Positions 5,837 to 10,746 of a DNA stretch of 10,746 nucleotides are shown here, piece by piece. The position numbers and the translations under genes were made by a program. The stretch is from the NCBI GenBank assembly GCA_001940725.1, contig MDVR01000167.1:1-10746 (forward strand), in the 5' to 3' direction. How positions within the stretch are numbered: position 1 is the first letter of the stretch; each line of letters starts with the position of its first letter. The DNA comes from Candidatus Heimdallarchaeota archaeon LC_2 (GTDB taxonomy: Archaea > Asgardarchaeota > Heimdallarchaeia > Heimdallarchaeales > Kariarchaeaceae). A model generated the notes under the pieces. That model saw only the letters and a program-made list of their open reading frames with translations, made no database searches and had not been told where the DNA came from.

Positions 5837-7360
5837 ATGCCACGAAAAAAAATTCATGACAATCCAGCAGAAAAACAAAAAGCTTACCGAGCTAGAAAGA
5901 AGAGAGAAAATTATTCTGGTCTATTTGAAGTTGGAGCCCCAAGTGGAACAGAATTATTTTCTGTTAAGGATCGACTCATAGATCCAAGTGACACTAAAAA
6001 TAAACAAAGAAGAATGAAGTCTAAAGGGGGTTTGAAATACAGTATCAACACAACATATCAGAGATTGTATCTAAAAAAATTTGACTCGAAATTTAAAAAT
6101 GGGATAATTGAAACCATATTCAAAGGGATGTTAATTCCACCTGTGTTAATAGTAACACGTAAAATAAAGGAACATGAAAGTGTTACAGAAATTGTTGATG
6201 GTCAACAACGACTGAGAACTATAGTTGATTTCCTCAAAGACCGGTTCGAAATTGAGGCCCGACATGCTCCAGCGTTAAAAGAATATGATGGAAAAGTATT
6301 TGGCGACCTCCCCAACTGGCTACAAACTGAATTTGAACAATACATAATTGGTTTTTCAAGGATCGCTATCTCATCGGAGCTTACAGATCCAATTGACCAA
6401 GATATAATAATTCGTGAAATTTTTGAAAGAGTCAATCGATCTGCAGGTGATCTAAATCCAATTGAAAAATTTAATGCAAAATATGGTGCTTCAAATTTCT
6501 TCTTCGCTTTAAGAGACTTAGCGTTCCAAGAATTTTGGTTAAAATTTGTTGAATTATCAGATGCAAACGAAGAAAAACAAGAAGCAAATACATCACGAAT
6601 GCAAAATTTGGACTACTTATTTAGATATTCAATTTTTCTTGAGATCGAAAATAAGACCAATTTAAGTTATGAAGAATTACTGACTGAATTTATAGAAGGT
6701 AAAAATGACGTCTACAATGAAATCCCCTTACCTGATATTACAAAAAAGCTATCAAATTTATTAAAACGTCATATAAACATCACAGAAAAAATTTTTGGTG
6801 ATTGGAGATTGAAGTCTATAAAAGTGCCTGACGAAGACTTAAAGGTTGATACTAAAAAGGTTAAGATCACAGCCTCCGTAATCTGTCATCAATCATATAT
6901 TGTAGCACATTTGCTAAAGGATTATAGCTTAAGATTCATTAACAACAATTCTACACTAATTTCAACAGCCTATTATGATATATATTATCAAATTAGAAAT
7001 AAAACATACGCACAAACCCATTTTAAGAGAGGGGGGAAGCCAGCTGCATGGTTGGAACAATCAAAATCAATTTACTCAGAAATAAAATCAATTCTTGATT
7101 TAAAACAATCAGATCAGAAAGATATCTTATTTGATATGATACTAAAAGATGATTTAGTTGAGAAAAAAATGATGAAATGTTCCATTTGCTCAAATTTAAT
7201 TTTGCACACAAATGATGCAATTTTGGATCAACAAGGTAGAAAACGGTTAATTCATAGATATTGTTATGTAAATTACTTAAGTGAAAATGATGAAAATTTT
7301 GTTACTTCAGTTAAACGCGTGTTAATTGACGATAACTCAATTGCTGATTTTTTTGAATAA
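5837..7360 (+). CDS. DUF262-domain protein with shortened HNH-like zinc end
   Basis: This 507-residue protein has an N-terminal DUF262 domain (ParB/sulfiredoxin-like fold). The domain occurs in GmrSD type IV restriction enzymes and other defence proteins, where it is linked to nucleotide binding or hydrolysis. Visible signatures are INTTYQR (70-76), IPPVLIV (100-106), IVDGQQRLRTIVDFL (119-133) and IFERVNRSAGDLNPIEKFNAKYG, starting at 195. A basic N-terminus, NPAEKQKAYRARKKRE (9-24), may bind nucleic acid. The C-terminus has CSIC (448-451) and HRYC (473-476), the zinc ends of the HNH unit seen in many DUF262 proteins. The central DH-x-x-P/GG part is reduced to LDQQGRKR, so nuclease activity is doubtful. 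It stands alone, next to decayed DNA. A defence role is inferred from family only. Confidence 0.8.
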   Translation: MPRKKIHDNPAEKQKAYRARKKRENYSGLFEVGAPSGTELFSVKDRLIDPSDTKNKQRRMKSKGGLKYSINTTYQRLYLKKFDSKFKNGIIETIFKGMLIPPVLIVTRKIKEHESVTEIVDGQQRLRTIVDFLKDRFEIEARHAPALKEYDGKVFGDLPNWLQTEFEQYIIGFSRIAISSELTDPIDQDIIIREIFERVNRSAGDLNPIEKFNAKYGASNFFFALRDLAFQEFWLKFVELSDANEEKQEANTSRMQNLDYLFRYSIFLEIENKTNLSYEELLTEFIEGKNDVYNEIPLPDITKKLSNLLKRHINITEKIFGDWRLKSIKVPDEDLKVDTKKVKITASVICHQSYIVAHLLKDYSLRFINNNSTLISTAYYDIYYQIRNKTYAQTHFKRGGKPAAWLEQSKSIYSEIKSILDLKQSDQKDILFDMILKDDLVEKKMMKCSICSNLILHTNDAILDQQGRKRLIHRYCYVNYLSENDENFVTSVKRVLIDDNSIADFFE

Positions 7361-7621
7361 ACTGTCACAAAGTCCATTACAATCCACGTATGTATCGATA
7401 AGGTCCTGGCATCCATTTAATTTGAATATCGAAATAACCAAAAATCAAAGAAGGAACACCATTGCTTGTTGTATTATAACTCAAACTATTTTATTAGTAT
7501 CGGAAAAGCGAGTTTAGTCTTCCACGGGAAATGCTAAGAGGGTAGTTAGGGCCTACCTTGAAATTGCAGTGTGCTCTTAAGCAATCTATGAGGTATTTCA
7601 CGGGGGCAAACTGAAGTTAAT
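7361..7621. other. Non-coding stretch after the DUF262 gene, with a small hairpin
   Basis: I see no convincing gene here. Open frames are short and shadow-like. The only local structure is AGGGTAG (7539-7545) pairing with CTACCTT (7553-7559) around a 7-base loop, with one G-T wobble pair. Base composition starts to rise near 7510. No tRNA, transposase or repeat array was found. Confidence 0.5.
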
Positions 7622-7914
7622 TTGAAGAAGCAGGAAGCGTTGAAGCATGGTCCATACAAATGCTGCTGGTATGGGATAATCTTCCGTAGGGAAGGTAAGG
7701 TCTCATTTTGTTGGATAACGGAGCAGGTCTGGAAAGGAGCATTCCATCTGAGCTGTGGTGTGCTGTATGTCAACTGTGTGGAGCTGAATACTTCGGATCC
7801 GATACCGACGACCCACAAGAATATCCGCACCTAGAGTGGAAGACTAGTATGATCTCAGGGAAAGAAATCGTTCAAAAATTAAACTGGTATTCAGTACAAT
7901 ACCTTATCCTCTAG
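7622..7914 (+). pseudogene. Decayed zinc-finger protein gene, copy 1
   Basis: Two overlapping frames together resemble one broken zinc-finger protein. Frame one, from about 7622, gives KHGPYKCCWYG and then FRREGKVSF. A frame change near 7700 leads into frame two, with IPSELWCAVCQLCGAEYF, GSDTDDPQEYPHLEW and a TAG at 7912-7914. The first part matches CLYCKSEKFF...HGEGKAHF of the small frame at 8413-8520. The second matches the fragment at 7960-8013. Against 8453-8482, the DNA at 7680-7710 has 27 identical positions out of 31 and one extra base at 7701. The IPSELWC-x-x-C-x-x-CGAEYF stretch loosely recalls YgiT/MqsA-type zinc fingers of toxin-antitoxin systems, but that assignment is weak. Confidence 0.5.
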
Positions 7915-7959
7915 GATTACTTCTTCTACAAGATGCACAAATAAATAAAATTAAGTTTT

Positions 7960-8013
7960 GAATATTTTGGATATGATGCGAACGACCTTCAAGAATACCC
8001 GCACCTAGAGTGA
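7960..8013 (+). pseudogene. Second fragment of the zinc-finger gene, ending in a nonsense codon
   Basis: This 54-base stretch matches 7786-7839 at 43 positions by hand alignment. Read in frame it gives EYFGYDANDLQEYPHLE and then TGA where copy 1 has TGG (W). At least four of the differences fall at third codon positions, so the copies probably diverged while still coding. An in-frame TAA at 7942-7944 shortly before it, and the absence of the cysteine part, show that it is now only a fragment. Confidence 0.5.
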
Positions 8014-8052
8014 GAGAGTACTTTTTATTCATTGAATACCCGACTATTGAAA

Positions 8053-8397
8053 CTAAATGTTGATGAGATTTTGCGTTTGAGTACCAAAATAGATGGCTAC
8101 TAGTATGACAAATATCATCCAAGCTATAAGCAAAAAAACCCTCAACTCCCCATCATTAGGCTGATTAAGTGAGATTATTCTTCCAAACGTCGACAGAAGG
8201 AATGCTACTGAGAAACCAAAAATCGCAAACATGAAAGTCATTTCTGAAGGCCAATTTGCAATTGTTGCAATTAATACAGTTGCGATCATTATAAATGCAG
8301 CATAATTTTCATAAATTGTAAATTGCAATTTCTCAATTGGATAACTAGGAAGAGTCAATGAACATAAATCACATTTTCTGTATAAAAACTGTAACAT
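8053..8397 (-). CDS. Small three-helix membrane protein with N-terminal CxxC
   Basis: I do not recognise this 114-residue protein. Its composition supports a real gene. C9 and C12 form a CDLC motif in a short basic N-terminus. Three hydrophobic helices follow at about residues 32-48 (AAFIMIATVLIATIANW), 52-71 and 86-104. The loop between helices two and three carries NQPNDGELR. The start is ATG at 8397, head-to-head with the small zinc-type frame that begins at 8413, so the two start codons are only 15 bases apart. It is AT-rich, like the left half of the window, and is flanked on both sides by pieces of the decayed zinc-finger gene. Function unknown. A metal or redox role for CxxC is only possible. 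Confidence 0.6.
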   Translation of the reverse strand: MLQFLYRKCDLCSLTLPSYPIEKLQFTIYENYAAFIMIATVLIATIANWPSEMTFMFAIFGFSVAFLLSTFGRIISLNQPNDGELRVFLLIAWMIFVILVAIYFGTQTQNLINI

Positions 8398-8412
8398 CAG
8401 AGCTAGTTAAAA

Positions 8413-8520
8413 ATGAAACTCAAGAATTGTCTGTATTGCAAGTCCGAGAAGTTCTTCCATGGAGAAGGTAAGGCTCATTTTGAAGAAAAAACAATTGATG
8501 AACTATTACAATTGAAATAA
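8413..8520 (+). CDS. 35-residue zinc-motif peptide or gene fragment
   Basis: This frame codes for a 35-residue peptide. It has CLYC at residues 6-9, FFHGEGKAHF at 14-23 and an acidic helix-like end, TIDELLQLK. The EGKAHF part matches the broken copy near 7680-7710 in both DNA and protein. It could be an intact tiny zinc-finger protein, or the N-terminal piece of the longer zinc-finger gene whose second half is lost here. No second cysteine pair is present, so one chain alone could not complete a four-cysteine zinc site. No clear promoter is visible. Confidence 0.4.
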   Translation: MKLKNCLYCKSEKFFHGEGKAHFEEKTIDELLQLK

Positions 8521-8644
8521 TCCATTGATGGTTCTGATTGGCGTCGAATTTTAGTGATCGACTGGAAATTATCCGATTAGTTTCGGACACCCCTCTATAC
8601 CTAGATTCCTTTATTCTAGTTCATCCATACACTAATTACAGACA

Positions 8645-10746
8645 ATGCAAATTTTCATCAATGAGAATCAGGTGCACTGTGAAAAATGCGAATACATCCT
8701 CGACATCCACTTTGATGGTCATATCACCCACATTTGGACTAAAACCATCGCTGGAGAGACTAAACACTATCCGATCCATTACCATCCCAGAATCTATATT
8801 GCACCCCCCCTCACAGAAACCATCTACCAATACAATCACGATTCTCTAGAGGAAATTGCCAAAAATGTGGCGATGCACCCTGATGTCATTGCCATCAGGG
8901 AAATAGACTGTTATCTCAGCTCCAAATCAGATAGTATTGTCAAAGCACTCGAAGTGGAGATCTATTCATTGAAGGTTATGCCTCATGTGATAAGGGATCT
9001 GAAACAAAAGAATTACTATCTCTACAATGTAGATATTAACAAGAGACAGCATTTCTTTCTTGATACCAATGCATATCCTCTGGGAGCCTGCCATATTCAT
9101 ACACGAGATACTACTGACAATGTGTACCTCAGATTTGAACCACTTGCACATCGAAATGAACTGTATAGAAATGATTATTCACCAATTCCAAGAAGTGTTG
9201 AACTCCGGATGGACAATCCTATTACTATGTATGATGATGTAAACAAAATAGATTATTATGTTCCTCCACTGAAAATACTGAGAGTTGATCCCATGATCGA
9301 CAAAAAGGTTTCCTTTAACACCTACAAGGACCAATTAAGTGCAATTAAATTGCAGTACGGAATTTACGAAGACCATGAACTAACAATCAGGGAACGTCTG
9401 GAATTCAAAATGGGCAAGCATACCAAACCACTGGAAAGCAAAGCAAACTTGATTCCCTTTGTTGATGCAGAAAGCGATTCAAGTTTTTTAAAGAGTGCGG
9501 TCAGTACTGAGGGACAGCTTTTACTCAAGCTGGTAGAATATATCAAAGAACATGATATTGATATCATTCTTTTACCACTTGGGGATAAATTTACTATGAA
9601 TTATCTTGCTCATAGAGCAAAGCACAACAAGATATCAGATCGTTTTGTGTTGGGAAGATTACCACAACCACAATATGCACGAAAGGATCAAAAAAGTCAG
9701 GTGTGGGTAACCTATGGTCAAATACTGAACAAAGCCGCGGTTATGTATCTTCCGGGAAGGATACACCTTGATTATGACAATTCCTTCATTCTCTATGAGG
9801 GAGAACTGGCAGGAGTGATCGATATGACCCGAATGTCCGCCACACCTATGGAACGAACCTCTCGTGCCTCTATCGGAACAACACTTACTGGTATCGAATT
9901 TGTTATTTCCCAAAATACAATCCCCAGGACACTGGTACCTGAAAACAAAGTGGGAGGGGAGCAGCTAAAGGACAGTGATTTACTGTTAATTGCAGATAAC
10001 GGAGGTCTCACTTATCCTGCAATTGCAGGAGTATACGATCAAGTGTGGGCAATGGATTTCACCTCTCTTTATCCTATGATAATGATGAAGCATAACGTGG
10101 GATCTGAGACAGTTTTGTGTGAACATGAAAATTGTACTGACAAAAATATTGTGCCTGAATTGGGATATCATATCTGCAACATGCGAGAGTGTGTAGTCAC
10201 CAAGACCATGAAATTAATATTGTCCAAGAGAGTGACCATGAAGTATATGAAAAAAACGTTGAAGGAGAAAAAACGTGTAGACCGCTACAAGGGTATGGAT
10301 TCTGCCCTTAAATGGATTTTAGTTTGTTGTTTTGAGGGATCAACCAGGGTTTTGGTTCGGAAAAATGGGGAATATCTATCAGAGAGGCTTGATACCATTG
10401 TCAACGAATTCACAGACACTGACAAACTTGAAGCACTTGGGATGGATGAGCAGGGACAACCCGAGTTTAAACCAGTAAAGGGCGTCATTAAAATCCGACC
10501 AGAGACCCCTGTTTTTCGGGTTCAATTTCAAGGAGGAAAAACAGCAGTAGCTACAGCCGATCATTTGTGGCCAGTTAGGACCAGCAATGATTGGCAGAAT
10601 GTAAGAACAGATCAGCTTACTAAGGATCATTGGATACCGCAACTGGAACAATTTCGCAATGTTTCAAACAAACTTTCTGACAAAGAAATTCAACGTCTTG
10701 AAAGATTAGAAGTACTTGCTGAAGCACCGATGCATTTTACCCGAGT
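8645..10746 (+). CDS. polB: Family B DNA polymerase, N-terminal part, interrupted by an intein
   Basis: The frame is open for 700 codons and runs off the window. It starts at the first ATG after an in-frame TAA at 8633. Polymerase motif A is DFTSLYP at residues 471-477, with the catalytic aspartate D471. Motif B begins as SALKWILVC at 553-561, where an intein starts (562). Between them lie cysteine-containing segments (CEHENC and YHICNMREC) typical of one archaeal PolB branch. The exonuclease domain is eroded. Exo I DAE (274-276) remains. The Exo II position reads LGDKFT instead of N-x-D-x-FD (L312 and T317 replace the asparagine and aspartate). No clear Exo III Y-x-x-x-D is seen after GRIHLD (371-376). 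It should elongate DNA after splicing, but proofreading is doubtful. It may be a PolB2-like second polymerase; that is inference. Confidence 0.9.
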   Translation, partial: MQIFINENQVHCEKCEYILDIHFDGHITHIWTKTIAGETKHYPIHYHPRIYIAPPLTETIYQYNHDSLEEIAKNVAMHPDVIAIREIDCYLSSKSDSIVKALEVEIYSLKVMPHVIRDLKQKNYYLYNVDINKRQHFFLDTNAYPLGACHIHTRDTTDNVYLRFEPLAHRNELYRNDYSPIPRSVELRMDNPITMYDDVNKIDYYVPPLKILRVDPMIDKKVSFNTYKDQLSAIKLQYGIYEDHELTIRERLEFKMGKHTKPLESKANLIPFVDAESDSSFLKSAVSTEGQLLLKLVEYIKEHDIDIILLPLGDKFTMNYLAHRAKHNKISDRFVLGRLPQPQYARKDQKSQVWVTYGQILNKAAVMYLPGRIHLDYDNSFILYEGELAGVIDMTRMSATPMERTSRASIGTTLTGIEFVISQNTIPRTLVPENKVGGEQLKDSDLLLIADNGGLTYPAIAGVYDQVWAMDFTSLYPMIMMKHNVGSETVLCEHENCTDKNIVPELGYHICNMRECVVTKTMKLILSKRVTMKYMKKTLKEKKRVDRYKGMDSALKWILVCCFEGSTRVLVRKNGEYLSERLDTIVNEFTDTDKLEALGMDEQGQPEFKPVKGVIKIRPETPVFRVQFQGGKTAVATADHLWPVRTSNDWQNVRTDQLTKDHWIPQLEQFRNVSNKLSDKEIQRLERLEVLAEAPMHFTR
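10328..10746 (+). other. Intein, N-terminal part, inserted in polymerase motif B
   Basis: Right after LKWILVC the polymerase reading changes to CFEGSTRVLV, the classic intein block A, with Cys1 at residue 562 (10328). Block B follows as AVATADHLW, with the conserved T-x-x-H at T637-H640, which is 76-79 residues into the intein. In related polymerases without inteins, LKWILV is followed by x-CFGY-x-GY, so the C-extein here should start with C at the equivalent point. Only 139 intein residues are in the window. Whether a homing endonuclease domain and the C-terminal HN splice motif are present cannot be seen. Confidence 0.88.

Noticed and set aside
7326..7517. A 63-codon frame overlapping the end of the DUF262 gene
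   Set aside because: Its start lies inside the DUF262 frame, its composition is random-like and no motif is present.
7546..7830. A minus-strand frame opposite the decayed zinc-finger gene
   Set aside because: It is a shadow. The plus strand carries the conserved cysteine and EYPHLE blocks, and the repeat differences fit plus-strand codons.
7980..8013. The repeated CCGCACCTAGAGTG segments as a CRISPR or attachment-site pair
   Set aside because: There are only two copies, with substitutions spread over a longer coding-like alignment, so gene duplication explains them better.
8538..8849. An open plus-strand frame before and inside the polymerase start
   Set aside because: It overlaps the polymerase N-terminus in another frame. 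The polymerase frame continues without interruption for 700 codons and has clear motifs.
9364..10651. Several minus-strand open frames of 60-90 codons under the polymerase
   Set aside because: They are shadows of the polymerase coding frame, without recognisable motifs or start signals.

Overview
This window looks archaeal. The main support is an archaeal-type family B DNA polymerase at the right end, interrupted by an intein. Several genes also have a TATA-like box 25-30 bases before the start codon, which is the spacing of leaderless archaeal transcripts. Starts include TTG and GTG, and most genes left of about 7500 are strongly AT-rich. An Asgard or other AT-rich mesophilic archaeon is possible, but nothing seen here fixes the phylum.

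Left block (about 1-4800, all plus strand). Six genes follow one another with gaps of about 35-115 bases: a metallo-beta-lactamase-fold hydrolase, a low-complexity protein with a repeated DLFGDF motif, a tandem GNAT-like protein, a glycerophosphodiester phosphodiesterase-like protein whose HRG motif lies at the C-terminus instead of the N-terminus, a ferredoxin-reductase/PyrK-like flavoprotein that lacks the usual iron-sulfur cysteines, and a small two-helix membrane protein. They share no obvious single pathway, and some appear to have their own promoters.

Middle block (about 4857-8520) looks accessory. It holds an unrecognised minus-strand protein with one C-terminal membrane helix, a DUF262 protein with a shortened HNH-like zinc end (a family common in restriction and defence loci), and a stretch of about 700 bases without an intact gene. 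That stretch carries decayed pieces of a zinc-finger protein. Related pieces recur at 7960-8013 and, as a 35-codon open frame, at 8413-8520. A minus-strand three-helix membrane protein lies between these pieces.

Right block (8645 to the window end) is the first 700 codons of a family B DNA polymerase with eroded 3'-5' exonuclease motifs. An intein begins inside the polymerase core, directly after the conserved LKWILVC segment, and runs off the window. Base composition rises from roughly 27% G+C in hand-counted lines of the DUF262 gene to about 45-50% in several lines of the decayed zinc-finger region and of the polymerase. The two halves may therefore have different histories.

No rRNA, tRNA, CRISPR array or intact transposase was seen. 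The observations most worth a second look are the permuted phosphodiesterase, the DLFGDF repeat protein, the intein-split polymerase with degraded proofreading motifs, and the duplicated zinc-finger debris.
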